Of a stretch of DNA of 64,000 bases, positions 12,600 to 24,906 are shown one piece after another (within the stretch, counting starts at the first letter, position 1; each line of letters opens with the position of its first letter). A program made the position numbers and the translations under genes. The DNA is from Chondrosia reniformis. Lineage: Eukaryota > Porifera > Demospongiae > Chondrillida > Chondrillidae. The stretch is from the NCBI GenBank assembly GCA_947172415.1, contig OX359191.1, positions 3,038,001 to 3,102,000 of the forward strand, read 5' to 3'. Under the pieces are notes generated by a model. That model did no database searches, had not been told where the DNA came from, and was given only the letters and a program-made list of their open reading frames with translations.

Positions 12600-13429
12600 T
12601 TGGCATCATGTATGAGTAAGCTCTCTTTCAATTAACTGTTGATGGCAGTGGAGGGTGAAGATTTAGGGATGCTTCTCCAGTGTTGTACTGGTGAATTGAA
12701 TATTGTCTGATAGCAAGATTACAAAGATATGGAGGATGGATCTGATGAATTGTTTTAAAAATGTTTAAGTAGAGGTGGTGCTTTTGACGTAATTCTTAGG
12801 TGGTCCAGCAAAGCCTTTGTCTAAGAATGGTAGCTGAGGAAATCTTTTTTCTTTCAGAATAATTCTAGCAGCACAATTTTGTAAAATTTCAAGTTGGTGG
12901 GAGAGTCTAGCTGGGATGGAATACCAAACTGCATCACAATAGTAAAATCAAGGAATAATGTAGGTCTCGTAGAAAGTAATTAAAGCTGACTGGGGTAAAA
13001 ACCAGGACAATCTTCTGAGTAGAGCAAGATTACGTTAAACTTTTGTAGTAATAAATTTGATGTGGGCATCCCAAGTGAGTGTGCTATTCAGAATAAGTCC
13101 AAGATATTTATAAGAAGTAACCTGTTCAATTGTGTTCCACTGATCTGAATATTTAGACATTCCTTTGGTGGTTTCCTAACTGGGTGGATCGACATACATT
13201 TAGTTTTGGAGATGTTTAGCTTTAGGCCATTCTGGTCCGACCAAGAGCTCACATTTGATATTGTAGTGTTAAGGATAGGATTGATTTCATGGATTGATTT
13301 ACTGGCAAAGCTTAGACATGTGTCATCAGCAAACAAGAGGGTGGAAGTAGGGCCTTGAGTACAGGATGGCAGATCATTAAGATAGATAGAGAATAAAAGA
13401 GGGCCAAGAACAGATCCTTGGGGAACACC
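12600..13429 (-). pseudogene. LINE reverse transcriptase, catalytic FADD block and C-terminal remnant
   Basis: The sequence after the TAA reads [13 protein letters not shown] and then L-F-A-D-D-T, the metal-binding F-A-D-D motif, followed by the thumb ([15 protein letters not shown]). The long open frame at 13,088-13,336 ends after a frameshift. In another frame Y-K-Y-L-G-L-I-L and T-W-D-A-H-I continue, then a TAA interrupts. Towards 12,880 an A-A-R-I-I-L stretch marks the carboxy end. The catalytic core is recognisable but the copy is dead. Confidence 0.75.
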
Positions 13430-14260
13430 TTATTGGATTATCAAATTGTTTGAAATGAAGTTGTCAACTATCGTTGACTGCTGTCTTTTCATAAGGTAGG
13501 AGTGAAACCATTTGTAAGCAATAGAATTCACACCAAGATTGCCAAGCTTACCAAGAAAGGCAGCATGATTAACTGTGTCAAATGCTTTGGAAATATCCAG
13601 GAATATCGCTCCAACAAACATGCCTTTGTCAAGAGCTGAATACCACAAGTTAGTAGCATGCAAGAGCATTGTACTGGTTGAGTGGTTTGCTCTAAAGCCT
13701 GACTGAAGAGGGTACAGCAGTGATTTTGAATTAAGAAATTTTGATAGCTGAAAATGTACAGCCGTCTCCAGCCCTTTACTACAGGTCGGAAGTAATGAGA
13801 TAGGTCTGTAGTTAGAAATGACATTCTTACTGTGACCCTTGTGTAGAGGTTTGACCCAGGCCGATTTCCACACGGAAGGTACTACACCTAATGATATTGA
13901 GCTGTAAACAATGTTAGCTAGTGGTTTGGCAATGGAATTTGAGCACTTTCTTAAGATATAGGCTGGAATATTATCTGGACCAAGACTCTTTGTTGGTTTC
14001 AGCATGGCAATTAGATCACTACAAAGATCTTCATCAATAACTTCAAGACTAAATTCATCAGAAGAGGAGGAGCTTACAGTAGGAGCTTGAGCTTGTAGGT
14101 CTGCTGAATTGCTCATGGTAGAAATAAAGTAGTTATTAAAGTCATTGGCTAATTGCATAGATGTAGTTTCAAAAGCATTTGATATACAGTTGCCGGTATG
14201 TTTTTTAAGGTTGGAAAGGGTACTCCACAGTACAATTGGATGACTAAGTTTAGATAGCAA
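13430..14260 (-). pseudogene. LINE reverse transcriptase, main segment
   Basis: These 276 residues contain the classical LINE reverse transcriptase fingers and palm: K-P-L-H-K then Y-R-P-I-S-L-L, Q-S-G-F-R, and the first catalytic block with L-D-I-S-K-A-F-D-T-V-N. The frame ends with a TAA at the point where [10 protein letters not shown] should follow, so the stop sits just before conserved motif B. It belongs to the 12.4-15.8-kb LINE. Confidence 0.85.
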
Positions 14261-14366
14261 TTTCTGGAAAAAGTCAGGCTTTGCCCTTCTAAGTGAGCAG
14301 GTTACTAAGTTATGTTGCTTTTTAAATAGGTTTTGATTGTAAAGGGATGGGTCAGATCTTAAATTT

Positions 14367-14690
14367 TTAAGAAGTCTGTTTTCCGGTCAATGGCATGTAA
14401 AATATCCTTAGATATGCAGGGTACACCCTTTCTCTTTGTCCTCTTTGTATGCCAAGGAGCTTGATGACCCAAAATGGTAGTAAAAACTGTCTGGAAGAAG
14501 GTAAGTTTCTCATCTGGTGATTCCAGGGAATCCATGTTTGACCATGAGAGATCCTTGGGAGATCATCATTGAACTTGTCTAAATCGAACTTCCTGAAGCT
14601 TCTCTGTCGGATGGGGAGCAATTTTGATTTGGTCTTCCTCCGACAGAGTTTAAGAAAGATAGGAGAATGATCACTAAGACATATATTCAA
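14367..14690 (-). pseudogene. LINE endonuclease-to-RT linker fragment
   Basis: This frame continues the preceding LINE protein after a frameshift. It opens with L-S-D-H-S-P-I-F, the conserved S-D-H motif that closes an APE endonuclease domain, and runs into a basic linker. It stops at 14,367, and the homologous protein resumes in another frame before 14,260. It has no independent start; it is part of the same broken polyprotein. Confidence 0.7.
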
Positions 14691-14715
14691 AAGACCAGAG
14701 GAAGAGATTGGGACA

Positions 14716-15837
14716 CTAGGTGTATATAGTAAGAAAAATATCCAGCAGGGTGGATGAAGATGGTGCTACTCTGGTAGGTAAGGTAATAGGCTGAGTGAGT
14801 GAATGAGTGGTTATAAAATCGCGCATTGAGGTAGCAGTGGTTTTATTGTTGCTTTTTAGGAGATTAATATTAAAATCACCTGCAATTATGACATTTCTGT
14901 AATTGGAAAGTAGGACCTCAAGAAAGTTAAAGGTAACCGTAAGAGAGCTTGTAGGGGCCCTTGGTGGACGGTAGCAGCAACCAAAGACAAGATTATAAGT
15001 GATAGAAGGGGATTTAACGTTTAGCCATAGTGATTCACAATGGGGACTTAAGGAGGCAGGAACAGAAATATTCGAAAGACTAGTAACCTGGAGACAATTT
15101 CTAACAAATGTAGTAATACCACCACCATGACGATTTCTATCAGATCTAAAGATGTTATAATCAGGAAAGTGTATTTCACCATCAACCGAATCATTTAGCC
15201 AAGTTTCTGAGATACCTAGAATATCAGGTTTGAGTGATGACAAAAGGTGATGTATTTCATCAAGATGAGCTAGTAGACTTCTGATGTTAATGTGAATAAC
15301 AAATAGTCCGTTAGGTTTAGGTTTTAACTTATGGACAGACAGCACTTTAGTTGGTGGTTGAGGGAAGAGTGGAAGCTCTTCCATTAAGCAACTGGAGCAG
15401 TACCACGTCCGATTATCAGCAGTGCAAAAATCTTCTAGTGAAAGATGGCTGCAACTCCAATGAGTCCACTTCTCACACCTTGAACATTCGATACAATCAC
15501 AATCATCAGGAACCAATCTTGAACAATATCCACAGTGATATAGGCAGTTTGGTGGTTCGGGGTTGTACTCAATATCACCACACATTAGTAGAAGCGACAA
15601 AAACACAAGCTGGGAGTGCTTGGGGCAGTTTTGCACCTTGCACAGAAGTCTTTTAGAGGCAGATGTGACGATCCTAAATTCAGGGCAGGTCGGCTCAAAA
15701 TCTGGAGCGAATCGTATACAGTTCAACTCATTCTTCGTTTCTGCGTAAGCAGGATACGATGTGGTAACCCTAAGTTTAAGTATTAGAGCACTAAGGAAGA
15801 TTAAAAATTGGATCGCTTTTAGAGTCATGGTCGCCAT
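14716..15837 (-). pseudogene. LINE protein: leader, 2A-like motif, PHD finger, APE endonuclease
   Basis: This 373-residue frame starts at an ATG in a good context (AAAATGGCG). Residues 8-24 are hydrophobic and could be a signal sequence or membrane anchor. Residues 82-95 read L-L-L-M-C-G-D-I-E-Y-N-P-E-P, very close to a 2A recoding motif but with Glu where the invariant Gly should be. Residues 98-150 are a cysteine/histidine-rich PHD-like finger (C-x2-C … C-x2-C … W-x-C … W-Y-C-x2-C). Residues 178 onward are an APE-type endonuclease, with I-N-I-R near 184, S-E-T-W at 210-213 and A-G-D-F-N at 319-323. The frame ends early at 14,716. Endonuclease and linker sequence continue in another frame, so there is a frameshift near 14,735. 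Confidence 0.8.
15553..15596 (-). other. 2A-like motif, altered (NPEP instead of NPGP)
   Basis: The encoded peptide is L-L-L-M-C-G-D-I-E-Y-N-P-E-P. The family signature is D-(V/I)-E-x-N-P-G-P, which makes the ribosome skip one peptide bond. Here a GAA codon (Glu) occupies the Gly position, and GAA differs by one transition from the Gly codon GGA. APE-type LINEs of several marine invertebrates are known to carry 2A sequences, so position and context fit. I infer that this copy would not skip. Confidence 0.65.
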
Positions 15838-16560
15838 TTTTCACACCTAGTTCATAAAACTAGTACATTAACCTAGTCCATACAACTAGTCCATATAACT
15901 GGTACATACACATGGGACAAAAAATAGTACATTCAACTAGTACATGCAACTAGTCCTTACTACTTGTTCATACAACCAATATATACAACGTTTAGGTACA
16001 ACTATTACATACAACTAGTACATATAAGTAGTACATTTCACTAGAACATATACATATTACTAGAACATATAAATATAACTAGAACATAGAAATAGTACAT
16101 TCAACTAGTATATACAGCTAGACATACATATAGTACATACAACTATTACATTCAACTTGAACATACAACTAGTGAATACTACTATTTCATGCAACTAGTA
16201 CATGCAAATTTTACATAAAACTATTACATAAACCTAGTACGTTCAACTAGAACATACAAAAAGTACTTACAACCTGCACATATCACTAGGACATACACAT
16301 ATAAGTAGAACATATACATATAACTAGAACATAGAAATAGTACATACAACTAGTACATACATATAGTACATACAACTAGTCCCTAAAACTAGTTCATACA
16401 TATAGTACTTGCAACTAGTTCGTAAAACTAGCTCGTAAAACTACTATATAAAACTAGTATATAAAACTAGTACCTACAACTAGTACATACAACTAGTACA
16501 TACAACTAGTATATATGACTAGAATATACAACTAATACTAACAACTCGTTCATACAACTA

Positions 16561-18192
16561 GTACTTACAACTAGTACATAACTTGTACATTTAACTAGTA
16601 CATACACCCAGTTCATACAACTAGAGTATACAACTAGTTCATAGAAATAGTACATACTCATAGTTCATAAAACGAGTAAATACAACTAGTACACACAACA
16701 AGTTCACAACTAGTATATACAACTACTACATGCAATTATTACATACAACTAGTACATAAAAATAGTACATACAACTGGTACATACAACTAGTAAATACAA
16801 CTAGTACATATAACTAAAATTTAAACCTATTACTGACAACTACTACATACAACTAGTTCATAAAACTAGTACCTAAAACTTGTAAGTACAACTGGTACAT
16901 ACAACTAGTAAATACAACTAGTACATTCAACTAGTACATGCAAATAGTCCTTACTACTATTTCATAAAAACAGTATATACAACTTTTACGTACAACTATT
17001 ATATACAACTAGTACATATAGGTAGAACATTTTACTAGAACATATACATAAAACTAGAACATACACATATAACTAGAACATAGAAATAGTACATTCAACT
17101 AGTATACACAACTAGTACATATAACTATTACATCCAACTAGTTCATAGAAATAGGACATACTACTAGTTCACACAAGTAGTAAATTCAACTAGTACACAC
17201 AACTAGTACATAAAACTATTACATACAACTATTACATACCACTAGTTCATATAACTAAAATATACAACAAAGGCTAACGACTCGTTATTACAACTAGTAC
17301 ATACAACTAGTACATAACTTGTACATATAACTAGTACATACAACTAGTACAAACAACTGGTAGAAAAAACTAGAACATACAACTAGAACATAAAACTAGT
17401 TCATACAACTAGTACATACAACTAGTACATACAACTAGTACATAAAGCTAGTTTATAAAACTTGTACATATAAATGGTACATACAATTAGAACATACAAG
17501 TGGTAAATATAACTGGGACATACACATATAACCAATTCATAGCAATTGTACATACAATAAATACACACAACTAGAACATACAACTAATACATAGAACTAA
17601 TTCATACAACTAGTACATACAACTAGTACATAACTTGGACATATAACTAGGACATATAACTAATACACACATCTAGTACAGAGAAATAGTACATACAATT
17701 AGTACATAGAGAGTGTACATACAACTAGTTCATACAACTAGTATATACAACTTGTACAAACAACTGGAACATACAACTACTACATACAACTAGTACATCC
17801 AACTAGTACATACAAGTTGTACATACAAGTTGTACATATAACTAGGACATACACATATTACTAGAACATACACATATAGCTAGCACATAGAAATGGTACA
17901 AACAACTGGTACATTCAACAAATGCATACAACTAGTCCATACAACTAGTCCATACAACTAGCACATACAACTAGTTCATACAATTAGTACATAGAACTAG
18001 TACATAACTAGTATATGTAACTAGGACATATAACTAATACATACATCCAGTACATAGAAATAGTACATACAATTAGTACCTAGAGAGTGTACATACAACT
18101 AGTTCATACAACCAGTAAATACAACTTGTACAAACAACTGGAACATACAACTGGAACTTACAACTACTACATACAACTAGTACATCCAACTA
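16561..18192 (+). repeat. 1,632-bp tandem duplication, first copy
   Basis: Irregular satellite variants in this segment recur in the same order exactly 1,632 bases later. I checked offsets at 16,561/18,193, 16,611/18,243, 17,281/18,913, 17,641/19,273 and 18,110/19,742, and all give 1,632. There is therefore no indel between the copies at those points. The period is not a multiple of 13. Confidence 0.9.
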
Positions 18193-19834
18193 GTACTTAC
18201 AACTAGTACATAACTTGTACATTTAACTAGTACATACACCCAGTTCATACAACTAGAGTATACAACTAGTTCATAGAAATAGTACATACTCATAGTTCAT
18301 AAAACGAGTAAATACAACTAGTACACACAACAAGTTCACAACTAGTATATACAACTACTACATGCAATTATTACATACAACTAGTACATAAAAATAGTAC
18401 ATACAACTGGTACATACAACTAGTAAATACAACTAGTACATATAACTAAAATTTAAACCTATTACTGACAACTACTACATACAACTAGTTCATAAAACTA
18501 GTACCTAAAACTTGTAAGTACAACTGGTACATACAACTAGTAAATACAACTAGTACATTCAACTAGTACATGCAAATAGTCCTTACTACTATTTCATAAA
18601 AACAGTATATACAACTTTTACGTACAACTATTATATACAACTAGTACATATAGGTAGAACATTTTACTAGAACATATACATAAAACTAGAACATACACAT
18701 ATAACTAGAACATAGAAATAGTACATTCAACTAGTATACACAACTAGTACATATAACTATTACATCCAACTAGTTCATAGAAATAGGACATACTACTAGT
18801 TCACACAAGTAGTAAATTCAACTAGTACACACAACTAGTACATAAAACTATTACATACAACTATTACATACCACTAGTTCATATAACTAAAATATACAAC
18901 AAAGGCTAACGACTCGTTATTACAACTAGTACATACAACTAGTACATAACTTGTACATATAACTAGTACATACAACTAGTACAAACAACTGGTAGAAAAA
19001 ACTAGAACATACAACTAGAACATAAAACTAGTTCATACAACTAGTACATACAACTAGTACATACAACTAGTACATAAAGCTAGTTTATAAAACTTGTACA
19101 TATAAATGGTACATACAATTAGAACATACAAGTGGTAAATATAACTGGGACATACACATATAACCAATTCATAGCAATTGTACATACAATAAATACACAC
19201 AACTAGAACATACAACTAATACATAGAACTAATTCATACAACTAGTACATACAACTAGTACATAACTTGGACATATAACTAGGACATATAACTAATACAC
19301 ACATCTAGTACAGAGAAATAGTACATACAATTAGTACATAGAGAGTGTACATACAACTAGTTCATACAACTAGTATATACAACTTGTACAAACAACTGGA
19401 ACATACAACTACTACATACAACTAGTACATCCAACTAGTACATACAAGTTGTACATACAAGTTGTACATATAACTAGGACATACACATATTACTAGAACA
19501 TACACATATAGCTAGCACATAGAAATGGTACAAACAACTGGTACATTCAACAAATGCATACAACTAGTCCATACAACTAGTCCATACAACTAGCACATAC
19601 AACTAGTTCATACAATTAGTACATAGAACTAGTACATAACTAGTATATGTAACTAGGACATATAACTAATACATACATCCAGTACATAGAAATAGTACAT
19701 ACAATTAGTACCTAGAGAGTGTACATACAACTAGTTCATACAACCAGTAAATACAACTTGTACAAACAACTGGAACATACAACTGGAACTTACAACTACT
19801 ACATACAACTAGTACATCCAACTAGTACTTACAA
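18193..19834 (+). repeat. 1,632-bp tandem duplication, second copy
   Basis: Second copy of the segment at 16,561-18,192. After about 19,830 the sequence diverges (ACTTACAAGTTG instead of ACTTACAACTAG). It then passes through a few satellite units into a Penelope-like element. Confidence 0.9.
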
Positions 19835-19971
19835 GTTGTACATATAACTAGGACATACATATATTACTAGAGTATATACATATAACAGTTAATTAGGAAA
19901 CACATAGATTTCTTAAAACTAGAGAACTTAGAACCTAAACCAGACTGGTGTAACCTTCCCTCTTTTTACTA

Positions 19972-21033
19972 GATGCCTAAGCTACATAAGAACCCTTACA
20001 GCTACAGATTCATAGCCGCCTTACACAAATGTACTACCAAACCACTTTCTAGATTTCTAAATTCGGCACTCAGACTAATTCTCAAACATTTTAGAGAATA
20101 CTGCCTAGGTATATATAGGAATACTGGTGTTAATGCCTTTTGAATAGTAGAAAACTCACTAGAAGTCTTAGATAGTCTTAGGTCTATACTCACTAGAAAA
20201 GCCCAGCTAGCTAGTTTTGATTTTTCTACATTATATAGCGATCCCCCATAACCTACTTAAAGATAAGATTACTAACCTAATTTATAGTGCCTATACCTGT
20301 AGAAAGTCCCAATATATAGAAGTCTGTCAGGATAAAGCCTTTTGGTCTAACAATGTCTCCAATAAAGCAGTCACAGCTGTTCATTTAGTAGAGCTCTTTA
20401 ATTACCTTATGGACAACATTTATGTATGTGTAGACGGTTCTGTAGTTAAGCAATGTGTAGGTATCCCTATGGGTACTGACTGTGCCCCTGTAGTTGCTAA
20501 TCTTTTTCCAATACTTATAGGTATATTGATGACCTTTTATGTATTAACAACAAGATTTTGAACTGTCAATTAGTGATATTTACCCCAAAGAACTTATTCT
20601 TAAAAGGACAAATACCAGCCCTAAAAATCCCCCTTTTGTAGACTTAGATATAACCATTACTAACAATCAATTTATCACTAAAGTATATGATAAGCGAGAG
20701 GACTTTAACTTTGATATAGTAAATTTCCCCCATTTAGATAGTAATATTCCTAATACCCCAGCCTATGGTGTCTTTATTTCACAACTAATTAGGTATTCCA
20801 GAATATGTAGTGACTTCTCCAGTTTTCAGGCTAAAAGTTTGCAGTTATGCAGTAGGCTTATTAAGCAGGGTTACTTTAAGCTAAAATCAACCTTTAAAAC
20901 TTTCCTATCCCGGCAGCCTCTAGTTAGAATCAAGTATAAACAAAAAGTAGCTAGTATGCTTAAGGACTGTCCTGTGTTACCCCACTTCCAAAGAAATGTT
21001 ACTACTAGAAGATCTAAGGGTAGACTTACGTAA
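19972..21033 (+). pseudogene. Penelope-like reverse transcriptase, copy A, broken
   Basis: The protein segments match copy B: M-P-K-L-H-K-N-P-Y, then S-F-D-F-S-T-L-Y, then G-I-P-M-G-T-D-C-A-P-V-V-A-N, and the carboxy thumb (residues encoded at 20,839-21,033). Breaks visible against copy B are a TGG-to-TGA stop at 20,141, loss of two bases near 20,238 just after the T-L-Y motif, and a deletion of about 70 bp near 20,508 between short TTTTC repeats, which removes residues ahead of the Y-I-D-D catalytic motif. It cannot encode an active enzyme. Confidence 0.75.
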
Positions 21034-21284
21034 TATGTCCTACTTGTGTCTATAGTTATGCTGAGTCTGTTTTACCTGTACAAGCAAGATTACTAATAGA
21101 TTTATAATTAATTCATAAAAGTTAATTGGAACTACATTCCTTTCATAAAATTAAATTTCATCATGTGTCTTAGTTAACACCTTATTTAACTTTTGGCGAC
21201 AAAAAAGTGTATATAAGGCCCCTAGATTTAGCATAGAGAGCCAAGGATTCACAGAAGATCAAGATAAAAAAGACAAAGACTCCC

Positions 21285-21330
21285 AGGATCAATGATGAAG
21301 GGTGGAATTCCCAGAAATGGCTGTCTGACC
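21285..21330 (+). ncRNA. Hammerhead-like motif, copy A (core mutated)
   Basis: Same position and flanks as the motif in copies B and C, but the first core block reads ATGATGA where a hammerhead needs CTGATGA. The loss of that C should abolish cleavage. The GAAA block and GTC triplet are kept. Confidence 0.3.
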
Positions 21331-21479
21331 CAGTGGAGAAGAAGATGAAAGAAGGGAAAAGAAGGAAGAAAAGACTCCTGTATCTTCATCTAAAGCTCTC
21401 TTTAGGTTTAGTTCCCCTATAGGCTCTTTTTAAAGAATAGGCATATAGCATGTAGGAAAATGGTATCTTAGATTTTTCA

Positions 21480-22504
21480 TAGAACTAGTAACTAGTAAAT
21501 ACAACTAGTATATACAACTAGTACTACGACTAGTAAATATAACTAGTACTAACAACTTGCACATATGACCAGTGCATACACATATAACTAGTAAATATTT
21601 CTAGTACATACAACTAGACTACATTCAGCTAGTACATACAATCAGTAACTAGTACATACAACTAGTGCACACAACTAGTACATTAAATTTGTACATACAA
21701 CTGTTAACTACAACTAGTAAATATAACTAGTACATAAAACAATTGCACACAACTAGTAAATACAACGAGTCCATATAACTCCATACAATAGGACATAGAG
21801 ATAGTTACTAGGACATACAACTAATAAAAACAACTACTTCATAAAACTAGTACATACAAGTAGTATATACAAATAGTATCTAGTACATAAAACTAGTACA
21901 TATAATAACTACATAGAGCGAGTACACACAACAAGAAACTAGTACATACAACTAGTGAACACAACTAGTACATACAACTAGTACATACAATTAGGACATA
22001 CAACTAGTACATACAACTAGTCCCAATACAAAGAACTAGTTACTATATATTACATACAGTAAGTACATACAACTAGTAAATAAAACTAGTAACTACTACT
22101 AGTAAATGCAACTAGTCCATACAACTAGTATAATTAACTACATACAACTAGTTCATACAACTAGTACAAACAACTGGACCATACAACTAGTCCATACATA
22201 CAACTAGTTACTAGTACATACAACTGGTACATACAATTAGTAAATACATCTAATGACTACAACTAGTAATTATACCTAGTACATACAACTAGTATCTAGA
22301 ACATATAACTAGTACACACAACTAGTACATACAACTGGACCATTAAACTAGTACATACAACCAGTTACTAGTACATACAACTAGTACGTACAACTAGTAC
22401 ATACAACATTTACACACAGCTAGTCCATACAACTAGTACATAAAATAAGTAAATACAAATTGTTAGTAGTACTTACAACTAGTACCTACTACTAGTACAT
22501 ACAA
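21480..22504. repeat. 13-bp satellite block shared with 58.8-59.8 kb
   Basis: These units carry irregular variants (for example GACCAGTGCATACACAT and CCCAATACAAAGAACTAG) that recur in the same order at 58,797-59,817. Part of it also recurs at 55,805-56,210. Confidence 0.9.
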
Positions 22505-23206
22505 TATATGTAGTGACTTCTCCAGTTTTCAGGCTAAAAGTTTGCAGTTATGCAGTAGGCTTATTAAGCAGGGTTACAAATACTTTTAGCTAAAATCAAC
22601 CTTTAAAACCTTCCTATCCCGGCAGCCTCTAGTTAGAATCAAGTATAAGCAAAAAGTAGCTAGTATGCTTAAGGACTGTCTTGTGTTACCCCATATTGTG
22701 TTACCCCACCTCCAAAGAAATGTTACTACTAGAAGATCTAAGGGTAGACTTAAGTAATATGTCCTACTTGTGTCTATAGTTATGCTGAGTCTGTTTTACC
22801 TGTACAAGCAAGATTACTAATAGATTTATAATTAATTCATAAAAGTTAATTGGACCTACATTCCTTTCAAAAAATTAAATTTCATCATGTGTCTTAGTTA
22901 ACACCTTATTTAACTTTTGGCGCCAAAATAGTGTATATAAGGCCCCTAGATTTAGCATAGAGAGCCAAGGATTCACAGAAGATCAAGATAAAGAAAAAGA
23001 CAAAGACTCCCAGGATCACTGATGAAGGGTGGAATTCCCAGAAATGGCTGTCTGACCCAGTGGAGAAGAAGATGAAAGAAGGGAAAAGAAGGAAGAAAGG
23101 ACTACTGTTTCTTCATCTAAAGCTCTCTTTAGGTTTAGTTCCCCTATAGGCTCTTTTTACAGAATAGGCATATAGCATGTCAGAAAATGGTATCTTAGAT
23201 TTTTCA
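22505..23206 (+). mobile_element. Penelope-like retroelement, copy C (3' fragment)
   Basis: This 0.7-kb copy starts inside the thumb-coding region (TATGTAGTGACTTCTCC) and ends at the same 3' terminus as copies A and B. It differs from them by small changes, including a 15-base tandem duplication (GTGTTACCCCATATT) near 22,683-22,700 and a short insertion near 22,577. The coding remnant is out of frame. A hammerhead-like motif is present. The adjoining satellite differs from that at A and B on the right, so this may be an independent insertion. Confidence 0.75.
23013..23058 (+). ncRNA. Hammerhead-ribozyme-like motif, copy C
   Basis: In order: GGATCA, the core CTGATGA, a GGG/CCC hairpin, the core GAAA, a very short third helix, the cleavage triplet GTC, then TGACCC, which pairs imperfectly with GGATCA. 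This is the order of a type I hammerhead. The first pair of helix II is an A-A mismatch instead of the usual G-C. Confidence 0.4.
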
Positions 23207-24906
23207 CATATAACGAGCACATAGAAATAGTACATACAACTAGTATATATAACTAAAAAAATCAACTAGTCCATACAACTAATACATACAACTAGTATAT
23301 ACATACAACTAGTACATCCAACTAGTAATTACAAGTAGTACAAATTACTAGGACATACACATAAAGCTAGTACATAGAAATGGTACAAACAACTAGTACA
23401 AAGAATTAATACATACAGCTAGTACATACCACTAATACATGCAACTAGTACATACAACTAGTTACTAGTAAATACAACTGGTACATACACTAGTACATAC
23501 AACTATTAACTACAATTAGTAAATATAATCCCTACTTACAACAATTTCACACAATTTGTACGTACAACTAGTACATATAACTAATACATACAACTAGTAC
23601 ATAAAACTAGTACATACAACTAGTAGATGTAACTACTACCTATACATACAACTACTTACTAGTGTATACAATAAATACATACAGCTAGTACATACAACTA
23701 GTAAATATAACTAGTACATACACCAATTTCACACATTAAGTATGTACAACTAGTTCATATGACTAGTACATACAACTAGTATATACAACTAATATCTAGT
23801 ACATAAAACTAGTACATACAACTAGTACATACAACTAGTACATACAACTAGTTCATACATCTATTTACTAATAAATACAACTAGTACATACAACAAGAAC
23901 ATACAACTAGTAACTATAATTAGTAAATATGACTAGTCCAAAAACAATTACAAGCAACTAGTACATACAACTAGTACATACATATAACTACATACAACTA
24001 GTACATCTAACTAGTACATACAACTAGTAAATGCAGATTATTACTAGTACATACAACTTGTAGATATTACTAGTAAATACAACTAGACTACATACAGCTA
24101 GTACATAGAACAAGAAAATAGTATATACAACTAGTGAACACAACTAGTACATACAACGAGTACATATAACTCTATACAACTAGGACATGGAGATAGTTAC
24201 TGGTACATACAACTACTACTTTCAACTAATACATACAACTAGTTCATACAACTAGTACATACTACTAGTTATAGTACATACAACTAGTTACATCACTAGT
24301 ACATACAACTAGTACATACAACTAGTATATACAACTAGTATATACAACTACTACCTATCCTATACATACAACTAGTTACTAGTATATACAACTAGTACAC
24401 ACAACTAGTACCTACAACTAGTTCATAGAACTAGTACATAAAACTAGTACCTAAAACTAGTACATTGAACTAGTGCATACAAGAAGTACATACAAATACT
24501 ACCTGCAATTAGTACATACAACTAGTAACTAAAATTAGTAAATATAACTAGTTCATACAACAATTACACACAACTAATAAACACAACTAGTACATATAAC
24601 TACATACAACTAGTACCTACAACTAGTACATACAACTTGTAAATACAGATTGTTATGAGTGCATACAACTAGTACATAAAACTTGCACGTACAACTAGTT
24701 ACTGGTACATACAACAAGTACACACAGCTAGTACATACAATAGTAACTACAACTAGTAAATATAACTAGTACATACAACAATTACACACAATTTGTACGT
24801 ACATCTAGTCCATAAAACTAGTAGATACAATTAGTATATAGAACTTGTGTCTAGTATATTAAACTTGTACATACAACTAGTACATACAAGTAGTACATAC
24901 ATCTAG
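23207..24906. repeat. 13-bp satellite block
   Basis: About 1.7 kb of degenerate 13-bp units with recurrent ACAACAATTTCACACAA and AGTAAATGCAGATTATTACTAG variants. No genes are seen. Confidence 0.95.

Larger units (their letters stand above)
12371..15847 (-). mobile_element. Nearly full-length APE-type LINE (CR1/L2/Crack-like)
   Basis: A 3.5-kb non-LTR retrotransposon on the minus strand. Its 3' end is a run of ATTG units (12,371-12,389 read in reverse), typical of CR1/L2-group tails. Its 5' end falls 10 bases before the first ATG, so the 5' untranslated region is missing or very short. In order it encodes a hydrophobic leader, a 2A-like motif, a PHD-type zinc finger, an APE endonuclease and a reverse transcriptase. 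Several frameshifts and stops interrupt it. Non-coding minus-strand sequence near 12,390-12,600 is the 3' untranslated part. Confidence 0.85.
15848..19883. repeat. 13-bp satellite block with internal large duplication
   Basis: About 4 kb of degenerate 13-bp units with variants such as AACATATACATATAACTAG. The right 3.3 kb consists of a 1,632-bp direct tandem duplication, listed separately. No genes are seen. Confidence 0.95.
19884..21479 (+). mobile_element. Penelope-like retroelement, copy A (5' truncated)
   Basis: This copy begins abruptly inside the reverse transcriptase at the point equivalent to 57,128 of copy B and runs to the shared 3' end (…CTTAGATTTTTCA). Its sequence is nearly identical to copy B. 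It includes a 3' non-coding part with a TATATAAGGCCCC stretch, a GA-rich tract and a hammerhead-like motif. The satellite on its right is also shared with copy B, so the pair may have arisen by duplication of DNA and not by two separate insertions. Confidence 0.75.

Noticed and set aside
20002-20193. 63-residue minus-strand open frame
   Set aside because: It is the antisense of the Penelope reverse transcriptase copy A.
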